Below are positions 38,242 through 48,275 of a stretch of DNA of 64,000 nt, in pieces. The position numbers were made by a program, and so were the translations under genes. Source of the stretch: Steroidobacteraceae bacterium (lineage in GTDB: Bacteria; Pseudomonadota; Gammaproteobacteria; Steroidobacterales; Steroidobacteraceae); the NCBI GenBank assembly GCA_019683695.1, contig JADGHX010000004.1:22743-86742 (forward strand), read 5' to 3'. How positions within the stretch are numbered: position 1 is the first letter of the stretch; every line of letters starts with the position of its first letter. A model generated the notes under the pieces. That model was not told the origin of the DNA. It saw only the letters and a list, made by a program, of their open reading frames with translations, and ran no database searches.

Positions 38242-38913
38242 GTGTCGCATAAGAATCACGAACAGCTCTTTGTTGGCATCGATGTTGGCGGCCAGAAGAA
38301 GGGCTTCCACGCAGTCGCCGTGCGTGACTTCGCGATCCTGGGCAAGACCTCCTCCTGTGACCCGACCGAGATCGCGACCTGGTGCGAGGAAATCGAAGCG
38401 ACGGTAGTCGCCGTCGATGCACCCATCAGCTGGAGCAGCACCGGGCGCGCGCGCTCTGCCGAGCGCGCCCTGATGCAAGCAGGTATCTCGTGCTTTTCGA
38501 CGCCCACGGAGAAGGCAGCGAGAGAACACCCAACAAATCACTTCGGCTGGATGCTTCAGGGTGCGAAGCTCTACGACGCCCTGGACAGGTCATTCGCACG
38601 CTTTGACGGAAACAACGAGCACACTCGGCCGATCTGTTTCGAAACGTTCCCACACGCCATCGCGTGCGCTCTGAACGGCGCACCCGTGTCCGCCCGAAAC
38701 AAGAGCAAGGTGAGGCGCGCACTGCTTGAGAAGGCCGGCGTCTCCTGCGAGTTATTGCAGAACATCGATTTCGTCGACGCGGGCTTGTGCGCGCTGACGG
38801 CCCACTGCTTCGCGCGCCGCCTGATCGAAATGTTCGGAGATCCACTCGAGGGACTTATTGTTGTCCCAAGCATGGTGGCCACGTTCGAAGCGCATCAGGC
38901 CGCTTCGTGCTGA
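38242..38913 (+). CDS. DUF429-like protein (possible RNase H-fold nuclease)
   Basis: LFVGIDVGGQKKGFHAVAV...TVVAVDAPISWSSTGRARSAERALMQAGISCFSTP...CFETFPHAI. ORF-track start lies inside the intron, so GTG at 38242 preferred. Confidence 0.7.
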   Translation: MSHKNHEQLFVGIDVGGQKKGFHAVAVRDFAILGKTSSCDPTEIATWCEEIEATVVAVDAPISWSSTGRARSAERALMQAGISCFSTPTEKAAREHPTNHFGWMLQGAKLYDALDRSFARFDGNNEHTRPICFETFPHAIACALNGAPVSARNKSKVRRALLEKAGVSCELLQNIDFVDAGLCALTAHCFARRLIEMFGDPLEGLIVVPSMVATFEAHQAASC

Positions 38914-38976
38914 AACAAACAGCGTTTCTGCGCCGCGTTCGCGTCGCATCCGGAGTCGCCTGACGTGGGCGTAAGG

Positions 38977-39253
38977 TCACGGCGCTCGGTGCTGATCGCG
39001 GGGAATGGCGAGGCTGGCATCGCGAATCGCGCCGAACACACCTTTCAGGCGGTCCGTCTGATACGTGCGATCGCTGAGCGGTAACTCGATGAGGTCGAGC
39101 AGCGCGGCGCCCGGGCGCGCGAGATAGCGTCGTTCATAAATGGAAACGGCTGCGGGGAACGCCGTGTCGATCCTCGCTCAGCACGAACCGTCCGGCCGTG
39201 CCGAGCGGATGCGCGCCCGGCAACGCGATGTGAACAGAGGATTCAGAAGTCAT
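38977..39253 (-). pseudogene. Truncated, frameshifted HipA-like kinase remnant
   Basis: Frame 1: MTSESSVHIALPGAHPLGTAGRFVLSEDRHGVPRSRF; after an apparent 1-nt shift: IYERRYLARPGAALLDLIELPLSDRTYQTDRLKGVFGAIRDASLAIPRDQHRAP-stop. Confidence 0.65.
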
Positions 39254-39584
39254 TGTCCAGCGCACGCTTGCCCGTCGGATACGCGTGCGAGCGCGCGCGC
39301 ACCGCGCGCATCACTGCCTCATCCCGAGCGGGATCCGCGAGCTCGTTCATCTGCGGAAGCAAGCCGTAGGTCCACATAAGGCCCACATAGACGCCCGCTG
39401 CTGTGCCGGGCTTCCCGGCCTCCGCCGCGGCGACGACGCGGCGCCCCACACCGAGCTTGGCGGCTACGGCGTCCATCGACAGATTGCGCGCGAGGCGTGC
39501 TGTGCGAAGGTCTGCGCCCAGACGCTTCAGGGCGGATTCCACCTCGAACGGCGGGGCCTGAAAGACCGCGTTGCGCTTCGCCAT
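39243..39584 (-). CDS. HTH-domain protein, HipB-like antitoxin
   Basis: LGADLRTARLARNLSMDAVAAKLGVGRRVVAAAEAGKPGTAAGVYVGLMWTYGL; stop overlaps the hipA-like remnant start. Confidence 0.75.
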   Translation of the reverse strand: MAKRNAVFQAPPFEVESALKRLGADLRTARLARNLSMDAVAAKLGVGRRVVAAAEAGKPGTAAGVYVGLMWTYGLLPQMNELADPARDEAVMRAVRARSHAYPTGKRALDNDF

Positions 39585-39956
39585 ATGCGTTAAAGAGAAC
39601 GAATTCGCGAGATTTGTACGTTTTAAAGCCTATCCATTCTGACCCGGACGGTCCACGAGAGGCTAGTTGACCCGCACGCATGAAGGTCTTTTTTGCGACT
39701 TGCCGCGATCCGTGACCGTGGCAGCCGCCAACGGCGCCAGGTGGCACGCGGGCCAGGCCAGCCTCGGCCCGGCGCGGCGCTCCAGAGCTCGCCTCCCCGC
39801 GACCGATGACCCGGACCCGGAAATGGGCAGAAAAGAGGGATCACGCGCGGGCGACTTGACGCCGCAGGCACCGAAAGTGAATTGTGCCGCGCGCAATCCA
39901 AAGACCCGTCGCACGGTCCCACGCACAAACCCGAAAAATCACAGCGAGTGTTCCCG

Positions 39957-41054
39957 ATGCGTCATTCGGCCCGGTTCTTGCCGCTGCTCGCGGCCCTGTT
40001 CTGCATCTTTGGAGGATCCACGGTGGAAGCCCAGACGACACAGAAGCAATGGCAGCTCACCCGCGCAGGGACGGAGGGCTACAAGCTCACGCTCACCCAG
40101 GCGCCCGTGCGGCAGCCCGGGGCGAACGAGGTGCTCGTGAAGATGCATGCCGCGTCCCTGAACCGCCGGGACATCTACGTCATGCGCGGGCGATACCCGA
40201 TGCCGCCGCGCGGACGCCTCGTGCCGCTGTCCGATGGCGCGGGCGAGGTCGTCGCGGTCGGGCCGGGTGTCACGCGGTTCAAGGTCGGCAGCCGCGTCAT
40301 GCCGATCTTCTTCCAGAGCTGGATCGAGGGCAGGCCGACGCCCGATGTGACGGCCTCCAGCCTCGGCGGCGGCTTGGATGGCGTGCTCACGGAGTACGTC
40401 ACGCTCAACGAGCAGGGGCTCGTCGCCATTCCCGACAATCTGTCCTACGAAGAGGCGGCGACCCTGCCGTGCGCCGCGCTCACCGCGTGGAACGGGCTGT
40501 TCACGCGAGGCCACATCCAGGCCGGGGACAACGTGCTGCTGCTCGGTACGGGTGGCGTGGCGATGTTCGGCCTGCGCTTTGCGGTCGCCGCCGGCGCAAA
40601 GCCCATCGTCACGAGCTCCAGTGACGAGAAGCTCGCGCGCGCCAAGGCGCTGGGCGCAGTCGGCGGGATCAACTACAAGACGCATCCGGATTGGGAAAAG
40701 GAGGTCCGCGCGCTCACGAACGGCCTCGGCGTGCACCACGTGCTGGAGGTGGGAGGCAAGGACACACTGCCCCACACGCTTGCGAGCCTTGCCCCCGGCG
40801 CACATGTGGCGCTCATCGGCGGTCTCGGCGGATTCGGCGGTGACATCCCCGTCATGGCACTCATGAACTCCAACGCGACCGCGAGCGGCATCTACGTGGG
40901 CTCGCGCGAGCAGTTCGAGGCCATGAACGCCTTCATCGCCAAGCACGGTGTGAAGCCGGTGATCGACAAGGTCTTCGAGTTCAAGGATGCCGAGGCTGCG
41001 TACCAGCTCATGGAGTCCGGTAGCTTCTTCGGCAAGATCGTCATCCGAATCTGA
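39957..41054 (+). CDS. MDR-family zinc alcohol dehydrogenase/quinone-reductase-like protein with predicted signal peptide
   Basis: MRHSARFLPLLAALFCIFGGSTVEAQ signal; MDR core VLVKMHAASLNRRDIYVMRGRYP, GDNVLLLGTGGVAMFGL. Confidence 0.85.
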   Translation: MRHSARFLPLLAALFCIFGGSTVEAQTTQKQWQLTRAGTEGYKLTLTQAPVRQPGANEVLVKMHAASLNRRDIYVMRGRYPMPPRGRLVPLSDGAGEVVAVGPGVTRFKVGSRVMPIFFQSWIEGRPTPDVTASSLGGGLDGVLTEYVTLNEQGLVAIPDNLSYEEAATLPCAALTAWNGLFTRGHIQAGDNVLLLGTGGVAMFGLRFAVAAGAKPIVTSSSDEKLARAKALGAVGGINYKTHPDWEKEVRALTNGLGVHHVLEVGGKDTLPHTLASLAPGAHVALIGGLGGFGGDIPVMALMNSNATASGIYVGSREQFEAMNAFIAKHGVKPVIDKVFEFKDAEAAYQLMESGSFFGKIVIRI

Positions 41055-41142
41055 GCGTGCTGGCGCCCGGGCACGCGCGCGTTGCGCGCGTGCTGCGCGG
41101 CGCTAGCATTGCCGCTCTCGTGCGTAATTGCTGGAGAAGCCC

Positions 41143-41748
41143 ATGAAGCTCTACTACCTGAAAGGCGCGTGCTCGCTCGCCTCCTACATCGCCCTGATCG
41201 AAACGGGAGTGAAGTTCGACGCTGTCTCGGTCGATCGGCAGACCCGCAAGACGTCCGAAGGCGAGGACTACAACCAGGTCAATCCGAAGGGCTACGTTCC
41301 GGCGTTGCGCCTCGACAATGGCGAAGTGCTGACCGAGAACGTCGTGGTGCTCCAGTACATCGCGGACCTCGCTCCGGAAAAGAAGCTCGCTCCGCCGGCC
41401 GGCACGCTCGAACGCTATCGGCTCGTCGAGTGGCTCGCGTTCATCAACTCCGAAGTGCACAAGTCCGTGTCGCCCATCTTCGTTCCCACGGCGACGGACG
41501 ATGTGAAGAACTTCGCGCGCGCCAATGTCACCCGGCGGCTGGACTGGCTCGAGAAGCAGCTCGGCACGAAATCTTTCCTCATGGGTGAGCAGTTCACGGT
41601 GGCCGATTGTTATCTGTTCGTCGTTCTCGGGTGGTTGCCACACATCGGCTTCGACATGTCGAAGTGGCCCACGCTGAAGGCGTACCACGCTCGCATCGCT
41701 GGCCGGCCCGCGACCCAGCGCGCGCTCGAGGCCGAAGGCCTCAAGTAA
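41143..41748 (+). CDS. Glutathione S-transferase
   Basis: MKLYYLKGACSLASYIALIETGVKFDAVSVD...VNPKGYVPALRLDNGEVLTENVVVLQYIADL. Confidence 0.93.
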   Translation: MKLYYLKGACSLASYIALIETGVKFDAVSVDRQTRKTSEGEDYNQVNPKGYVPALRLDNGEVLTENVVVLQYIADLAPEKKLAPPAGTLERYRLVEWLAFINSEVHKSVSPIFVPTATDDVKNFARANVTRRLDWLEKQLGTKSFLMGEQFTVADCYLFVVLGWLPHIGFDMSKWPTLKAYHARIAGRPATQRALEAEGLK

Positions 41749-41835
41749 GTCCAGGTCCCGCGAAAGGAGCCCGGCGATCGCGCCGGGCATCCCGTTGCAC
41801 CTGCGGGTGGCCGCGCAGGCTCCCGCAGGCCGCAA

Positions 41836-42393
41836 TCACCTTTGTTTCACCTCGAGCTCGTTGTCCACGCGCTTCACGCCCGCGACACGCTGGGCAACCT
41901 TGCCCGCCTGGGCCTTCTCCTCGCTGCTGTTCACGAAGCCTGCGAGCTGCACAACGCCATCACGCGTTTCAACGTTCACGTTGTGAGCGGCAACCGCGGG
42001 GTCCGTGGACAACGCCGTTTTCACTTTCGCGGTGATGGTGGTGTCGTCCACCGTCGTGCCCGCCGTGCGCGAGCCTTCCCGCACGGTGAGGTTGTTCTCG
42101 ACGCTCTTCACACCCTCGACCGAGCGGGCCACGCGGGACGCGGCCGACTTCATCTCGGCGCTCTCCACGAAACCGTTCAACTGCACGGTACCGCGGAACG
42201 TCTCGACATCGACCTGGAACGCACTCGTGTCAGGGTCACTTGCGAGTGCGGTTTTCACCTTCGCGGTGAGCGTTGCATCGTCGATGGTCTCGCCCGCGCT
42301 CTTCGTGGTGCGCGTGGGCGTGCAGGCGGTCATGGTGCTCATCGCACCCACGGCCAGAATGGCAGCGGCCATCATCAGAATTCGGGTATTCAT
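41836..42393 (-). CDS. BON-domain lipoprotein, two BON domains
   Basis: Lipobox AVGAMSTMTACTP; ATLTAKVKTALASDPDTSAFQVDVETFRGTVQLNGFVES repeated as TTITAKVKTALSTDP...GVVQLAGFVNS. Confidence 0.9.
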   Translation of the reverse strand: MNTRILMMAAAILAVGAMSTMTACTPTRTTKSAGETIDDATLTAKVKTALASDPDTSAFQVDVETFRGTVQLNGFVESAEMKSAASRVARSVEGVKSVENNLTVREGSRTAGTTVDDTTITAKVKTALSTDPAVAAHNVNVETRDGVVQLAGFVNSSEEKAQAGKVAQRVAGVKRVDNELEVKQR

Positions 42394-42559
42394 CCAGGCG
42401 TCCTCCGGAACTGTTTCAGGTCCTGGCCGCATAAACGTCCGGGACGCCGAAAAGCTCCGCCGCCGCCACTCAGGTACCCGCGAAAGGGTGAGCAGAACCG
42501 AAGTCGGTGCGCCAGGCGGTCACGGGAGGGTTCGCCGACCTTTCCGGCCGGCCGCGCGA

Positions 42560-43858
42560 TCACTGTGCCGGCACTGCGCGGCGCCGCTCGATCAGGAACA
42601 GCGAGATGACCACGATGAACAATGCCGTGGCACTCAACGCCATCGAATGATGGATTCCGATGAGCGCGCCCATCATGCCGACGTTGATGCCGCTGAAGGT
42701 GCGCATCCCCAGCGCAGACATGGCAAACACGCCGATCACCCTGCCTCGAATGGGAGCCGGCGCGTTCAGCTGCACGAGCGTCTGCGCCATCGAATTGAAG
42801 GACAGCTCCACGAAACCGGCGACGAGCAGCAACGCCACCGCGATCGGATATGCGGTGGACATCGCGAACCCCGCGAGCGCCCCGCACCAGATCATCGCGA
42901 GCACGAAAGCCGTGCGCGGCACAGGCGGCAGCAGTCCACGGGACTCCAGAACCACCGCGGCCGTCAGGGCGCCGAGTGCATCCGCCCCGAGCAGCAGGCT
43001 GTAAGTGGCGTCCGGATGCCCGTGACCCAGGTCGTGCGCCAGCTCCGGCATGGCGGCCTGATACGCATTGCCGATGAAGAATGAAGCCCCGCCGGCCAGC
43101 AGAGTCATCGACAGGAGCACGGGGCTGGCACGCACCACGCGCAGCGTATCCAGAATGTCCCGAATTCCGCGCAGGGGGCGCACGGGCACCGGCGCGCCCT
43201 TGCGAAACTTCGGTCCGTACGGCGCTTTCCAGAGCCACAGAATCATTGGCAGATAGATCAGCGCGTTGATGAAGATGCCCGTCGCCGGGCCGAGGGCGAG
43301 CAGCGCCGCGCCGAGCGCGGGCCCCGCGAGCATGCCGAGGTTGCGAGCCGTTGCAGTGAGCCGCACAGCACTTTGCAGCTGCACCGGACCGACCATGTCG
43401 TGCAGTAGCAGTTGCACTGCCGGGTTCCACAACACACCTGCCAGACCGTGAATCACGAGCAGCACGCCCGCATGCCACATCTGCAGTTTGTCTGTGTAGA
43501 ACAGCACGCCCCACGCGACGGAGACGGACATGAAGATGGCCATGCCGATCTGGATGATCCGCCGCGTATCGAAGCGGTCGCTCAGCGCGCCGGACGGCAT
43601 GGAGAGCAGCAGGAACGGTAGCCAGTGCGACACGACCGCGAAGCCCGAAAGCCAGGTCGATTCGAACTTGCGGAAGACCACCCAGTAGCTGATGACGTGC
43701 TCGACGAAGTCCGCCGTCATGACCAGCGCCACGAGCACGAAGAACGTGCGGAAGCCGGAATGCGTGAGCGCGGTGGTGTGGAAAAAGCCTCGGGGCTGCG
43801 CGGAGGCTTCAGCGTGTCTGGTGTGATCCGTCAATGCTCGACCCGGCGCCGGTGGCAA
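42560..43858 (-). CDS. MFS transporter
   Basis: Multiple hydrophobic helices; MPSGALSDRFDTRRIIQIG motif. Confidence 0.88.
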   Translation of the reverse strand: MPPAPGRALTDHTRHAEASAQPRGFFHTTALTHSGFRTFFVLVALVMTADFVEHVISYWVVFRKFESTWLSGFAVVSHWLPFLLLSMPSGALSDRFDTRRIIQIGMAIFMSVSVAWGVLFYTDKLQMWHAGVLLVIHGLAGVLWNPAVQLLLHDMVGPVQLQSAVRLTATARNLGMLAGPALGAALLALGPATGIFINALIYLPMILWLWKAPYGPKFRKGAPVPVRPLRGIRDILDTLRVVRASPVLLSMTLLAGGASFFIGNAYQAAMPELAHDLGHGHPDATYSLLLGADALGALTAAVVLESRGLLPPVPRTAFVLAMIWCGALAGFAMSTAYPIAVALLLVAGFVELSFNSMAQTLVQLNAPAPIRGRVIGVFAMSALGMRTFSGINVGMMGALIGIHHSMALSATALFIVVISLFLIERRRAVPAQ

Positions 43859-43901
43859 GGGCGGGTCATGATAGCCGACCGGCGTACCGATTCTGGCCCC
43901 T

Positions 43902-43956
43902 CAAACGAGCAGGGGCCGCTCCCCCAAACGAGCAGGGGCCGCGGTGAGGCGGCCCC
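43902..43956. repeat. Two 18-bp direct repeats, the second running into a GC-rich hairpin
   Basis: caaacgagcaggggccgc at 43902-43919 and 43925-43942; ggggccgc (43935-43942) pairs with gcggcccc (43949-43956). Confidence 0.7.
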
Positions 43957-44150
43957 TTTGTAGAACGCCCGGCTGTGTTGGGCAGTCGCTCGATCTACGG
44001 TTCGAAGCATGCGCGGTCACCAAATGGAGCGGGATCGGACGAACGCGTGAGTGGCTGTCGGCCGCGTCCTACGCAGCCCGGCAGTTGCGCTCGACTGCGC
44101 ACGGGGGCGGGCGGTCTAACGGCGCTCGGTTGCCACGCCTGAGGCGCAAT

Positions 44151-46754
44151 TTACGGTCTTCGACGCACGCCGCGTGTCGGCTCCGCCTCGAGCGGGTTCT
44201 CGGGCCAGTAGTGCTTGGGGTAGCGCCCGCGCATGTCCTTGCGGACCTCGGCATACGAGCCGCGCCAGAAGCCCCCGAGATCTCGCGTCACTTGCACCGG
44301 CCGCTGTGCTGGAGAGAGCAGCTTGAATGTGATGGGAACGCGCCCGCCGCCGATGCGCGGGCTCTCTTCGAGCCCGAACACCTCCTGCAAGCGCACCGAC
44401 ACCACGGGGGCGCTCTCGTCCAGATAGTCGATGCGGATGCGGGAACCGGTGGGCACTTCCAGATGTGTGGGAGCCAGCTCGTCCAGACGGCGCTGCTGGT
44501 CCCACGTCAGATGCGAGCGAAGGGCATCGCCCAGCGGCACGCGTGCCAGATGCTCTCGGCGCGTGACGCCATCGAGCCAGGGAGCAAGCCACTCCTCGAG
44601 GGAGCTCAGCAGCGCGGCATCATTCACAGCGGGCCAGTCCTGGCACTCTGGCACGGTGTCGCGCACGAACTCCATGCGGGCCTGCACGTCGCGCGCATCG
44701 CGCGTCCACGGGAGCGCCTCGATGCCAAGCTCCCGGATGCCTTTGAGCATCGCCTCACGCGCCGCGTCGGCCGGCCATTCGGTGAGCGGCTTCTCATCGA
44801 GCAGAATGCTGTCGAGGCGCACGATACGCCGGCCGATCACCGCCTGCTCGCGGCTGCTCCATTCGACCGATTCCAGTCGCTCGATGGGATCGCTGAAATG
44901 CTCGAGGATGTCCTCTCGCGCGAGCGGTGCCGCCAGCAGAATGCGTGCGTCGCGCTCGCGGTCGTCCAGATCCACCGCGACGATGAACTCCTGACGGGCG
45001 AGACTTTCCACGTCTGCGAAGTGCGCGCCGCGCCCGTTCGCGAGCGTGTAGCGCGGCTCTTCCCCGGCACGGCGGCGGCCGATGCGGTCCGGGTATGCGA
45101 ACGCAAGCAGCAACCCCACATCTGCGGCATCTGCGTGAGCGCCCGACGCGCGTGGCGCACGATCACCTTCGGCGCGGCGCGCGTTCGCGGATTCGCCTGG
45201 GCCCATCCCGGGCGGCTCACGATCGATTCGCTGCACCAGATCGCGTGACATTCGCCGGGCGCGCTCCAGCACTCCTCGATCGACGCCTTGTGGCGCTCGG
45301 TCGCTTCGGAGCACGTCCAGGCGTGTGCGCACATCCGCGTCGCGAGAGCCCTCGGCTCGACGAAGCAAGTCGCGCTCGCTCAGCATGGCGGCCAGATCGG
45401 CGGCAAGTGGCAGCTGCCCGATACCACGCGCCTTGAGCAGCATGTGAGCGAGGCGCGGGTGAACGGAGAGCTGAGCCATCTCTCTGCCATGTGCGGTAAT
45501 GCGACCTTCCGCGTCCAGCGCACCGAGCCTCGCGAGCAGGTCCCGCGCGCTTGCAAGGAGTGCGGAAGGAGGCGGATCGAGCCACCGAAGGTCCGTGGCA
45601 TCGCGTGTACCCCAGTTCGCCAGATCCAGCGCCAGCGGCACGAGATCGGCGTCCGCGATCTCCGGCGCGGTGAACGGCGCAAGGCTGCGCTGCGCGCCTT
45701 CGCTCCATGCGCGATAACACACACCGGGCTCGACGCGCCCTGCTCGCCCCTGCCGTTGCTCGGCGGACGCACGCGAGATGCGTTGCGTTTCGAGCCGGCT
45801 CATTCCCGTGGCGGGATCGAAAACGGAGCGCCGCACGAGGCCGGAGTCCACAACGATGCGCACTCCGGGGATCGTGAGACTCGTCTCGGCAATATTCGTC
45901 GCCAGTACGACCTTGCGCTGACCGGCGGGAGCCGGTGCAAGTGCTGCATCCTGCTCTCCCGCGGAGAGATCGCCGAACAAGGGCAGGATGAGCGCGCCCG
46001 TGAGCCTGTCCTGCAGAAGCGCATGTACCCGGCGGATCTCTCGCGCGCCCGGCAGGAATACGAGCACGTCGCCGCGCTCTTCGGAAACCGCGGCACACAC
46101 GATTTGCGAAACGAGCCGCTCCGGCGTGTCCTGCAATCCCCGCGAAGCGGAACTGTCAGGCAACAACGGCGCGCTCTTTCCCGCATAGCGCGTTTCAACG
46201 GGAAAAGCTCGACCTTCGGCCGTTACCATCGGCGCGTTGCCAAGCAATGACGCAACCCGCTCGCCGTCCAGTGTTGCGGACATGACGAGCAGCTTGAGAT
46301 CCGGCGCGAGGTTCTCGCGTGCATCGAGTGTGAGCGCCAACCCGAGATCTGCCTGCAGGCTGCGCTCGTGAAACTCGTCGAAGATCACCGCGGCGACGCC
46401 TTCGAGAGACGGGTCGCTCTGAAGCATGCGAGTGAGCACGCCTTCAGTGACCACTTCGATGCGGGTCGCCCTGGATACGCGCGTGTCCAACCGCATGCGA
46501 TAGCCAACCGTCTGGCCGATGTCTTCGCGCAGCGTGCGGGCCATCCGCTGCGCTACCGCTCGCGCCGCGAGTCGCCGGGGCTCGAGCATGATGAGACGCT
46601 TGCCACGCGCCCAAGGCTCCTCCAGCAGCGCCAGGGGAACTACGGTGCTCTTGCCCGCTCCCGGCGGAGCCTGCAGCACCACACTGGAATGGTTGGCGAG
46701 GGCCGAGCGCAGCTCGGGCAGAATGTCGTCGATCGGCAAACCGGACTTTTGCAT
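44151..46754 (-). CDS. hrpB: ATP-dependent helicase HrpB
   Basis: LPIDDILPELRSALANHSSVVLQAPPGAGKSTVVPLALL; FDEFHERSLQADLGLAL; long C-terminal HrpB-type region. Confidence 0.95.
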   Translation of the reverse strand: MQKSGLPIDDILPELRSALANHSSVVLQAPPGAGKSTVVPLALLEEPWARGKRLIMLEPRRLAARAVAQRMARTLREDIGQTVGYRMRLDTRVSRATRIEVVTEGVLTRMLQSDPSLEGVAAVIFDEFHERSLQADLGLALTLDARENLAPDLKLLVMSATLDGERVASLLGNAPMVTAEGRAFPVETRYAGKSAPLLPDSSASRGLQDTPERLVSQIVCAAVSEERGDVLVFLPGAREIRRVHALLQDRLTGALILPLFGDLSAGEQDAALAPAPAGQRKVVLATNIAETSLTIPGVRIVVDSGLVRRSVFDPATGMSRLETQRISRASAEQRQGRAGRVEPGVCYRAWSEGAQRSLAPFTAPEIADADLVPLALDLANWGTRDATDLRWLDPPPSALLASARDLLARLGALDAEGRITAHGREMAQLSVHPRLAHMLLKARGIGQLPLAADLAAMLSERDLLRRAEGSRDADVRTRLDVLRSDRAPQGVDRGVLERARRMSRDLVQRIDREPPGMGPGESANARRAEGDRAPRASGAHADAADVGLLLAFAYPDRIGRRRAGEEPRYTLANGRGAHFADVESLARQEFIVAVDLDDRERDARILLAAPLAREDILEHFSDPIERLESVEWSSREQAVIGRRIVRLDSILLDEKPLTEWPADAAREAMLKGIRELGIEALPWTRDARDVQARMEFVRDTVPECQDWPAVNDAALLSSLEEWLAPWLDGVTRREHLARVPLGDALRSHLTWDQQRRLDELAPTHLEVPTGSRIRIDYLDESAPVVSVRLQEVFGLEESPRIGGGRVPITFKLLSPAQRPVQVTRDLGGFWRGSYAEVRKDMRGRYPKHYWPENPLEAEPTRGVRRRP

Positions 46755-46938
46755 CGGGCGCGCAGCATGCGCAAAGCCGTACCGGCCTCGCAAGGGAACC
46801 TGAGGCGCAGCCCTGCCGTTAAGTCGTAACGCGACGCGCGCATAGCGAACGTCGCGACTTTCACCCGACCCGCCAAGGGATCAGGATGGCGTCTTCGGCA
46901 ATCCGCAATGACCGCCCACATCGAGTCGGAGAACCGTC

Positions 46939-47784
46939 ATGCGCTGGCAAGGCAGTCGCCGCAGCACCAATGTGCAGGACTATCGCGGAAGCCGCTTCGG
47001 CGGTCCCGGTCTGAAGCTCGGCGTGGGCGGTACGCTCCTGGCGCTGGTTGCCGCGTATCTTCTCGGTGTCGATCCGCGTCTTCTCATGGGCCTCACGGAG
47101 TCCGTTCCGTCCGGCCCCGCGCCCACGCCGCAGACCGGCGTGCCTCAGGATGAGCAGGGGCAGTTCATCTCAGCCGTGCTCGGCGAAACGGAGGACACGT
47201 GGGGCACCCTGTTCGCGGAACACGGTGCCCGATACTCGCCGCCCACGCTTGTCCTGTTCACGGATCAGGTGCGATCCGCCTGTGGTTTCGCGAGCGCGGC
47301 GGTTGGACCGTTCTACTGTCCGGGGGATGAGAAGATCTACCTCGATCTCGGGTTCTACGAAGAGCTCGAGTCGCGCTTCCAGGCGCCGGGCGACTTCGCG
47401 CAGGCCTACGTGCTCGCCCATGAAGTGGGGCATCACGTGCAAACGCTCATCGGCACGTCCGACCGTGTGCGCGCCGCTCAGCGGGGCGCGTCGGAGCAGG
47501 AGGCAAACGCCCTGCAAGTGAGGATGGAACTTCAGGCAGATTGCTATGCCGGAGTGTGGGCCCACCATGCCGACCAGTCCCGGCAGATTCTGGAAAGCGG
47601 CGATGTGGAGGAAGCGTTGAAGGCGGCCTCCGCGGTCGGGGACGACACCATCCAGAAGCGCACGCAGGGTTACGTGGTTCCTGACTCATTCACCCACGGC
47701 AGTGCCGAGCAGCGCATGGCGTGGTTCACGCGCGGGCTGGAGAGCGGGTCCGTGGAGGCGTGCGACACGTTCGCCGGACATTAA
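46939..47784 (+). CDS. ypfJ: YpfJ-family neutral zinc metallopeptidase
   Basis: MRWQGSRRSTNVQDYRGSRFGGPGLKLGVGG; YVLAHEVGHHVQ; LQADCYAGVWAHHA. Confidence 0.93.
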   Translation: MRWQGSRRSTNVQDYRGSRFGGPGLKLGVGGTLLALVAAYLLGVDPRLLMGLTESVPSGPAPTPQTGVPQDEQGQFISAVLGETEDTWGTLFAEHGARYSPPTLVLFTDQVRSACGFASAAVGPFYCPGDEKIYLDLGFYEELESRFQAPGDFAQAYVLAHEVGHHVQTLIGTSDRVRAAQRGASEQEANALQVRMELQADCYAGVWAHHADQSRQILESGDVEEALKAASAVGDDTIQKRTQGYVVPDSFTHGSAEQRMAWFTRGLESGSVEACDTFAGH

Positions 47785-48275
47785 GCGCCGGCGGCCGGAC
47801 TCACCGTGCACGATGGGCGCGCGGCCACGGGGCGCCACTTGGGCTGTTGGCCACGGGCCGAACACGCCGCGCCCGTCGAGATCCTTGCGCCCCCGCAGAG
47901 TGGGATGGGTGCAATCGAGCGCCGGCAGAGCCTGCCCGTGCTCGCAAACCCGCTGCTCTCTGCTTGTCCGCAACATCGCGGCCTGCGAATGCGTCCAGTG
48001 ATGTCACGCGATCGCCGGGGCGATGGCCGGTGACCGTCTGGCGTTCTTACAGAGGTCGCATCCGAAACGGGGGACGATTCGCCGTGCTCCGGATCGGTGA
48101 TCGCTCATGCACGGACTGCCGCGCACACTCCATGTCTGAGGTTTGAGCCATCTGTCGCGAGGAATTTGCAGTGCGCTGCCGGGCGCACAGACGCGCCACG
48201 TGCGCGCGCGCACGGAACTTGCTCCGCGTGCACGCGCCGCTCCCCAGGAAGGCGGGTATCGAGGGAGAGAGAAGA

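Noticed and set aside
37918-38541. 207-aa minus ORF across the tRNA intron
   Set aside because: Overlaps intron and tRNA exon; not a homing endonuclease.
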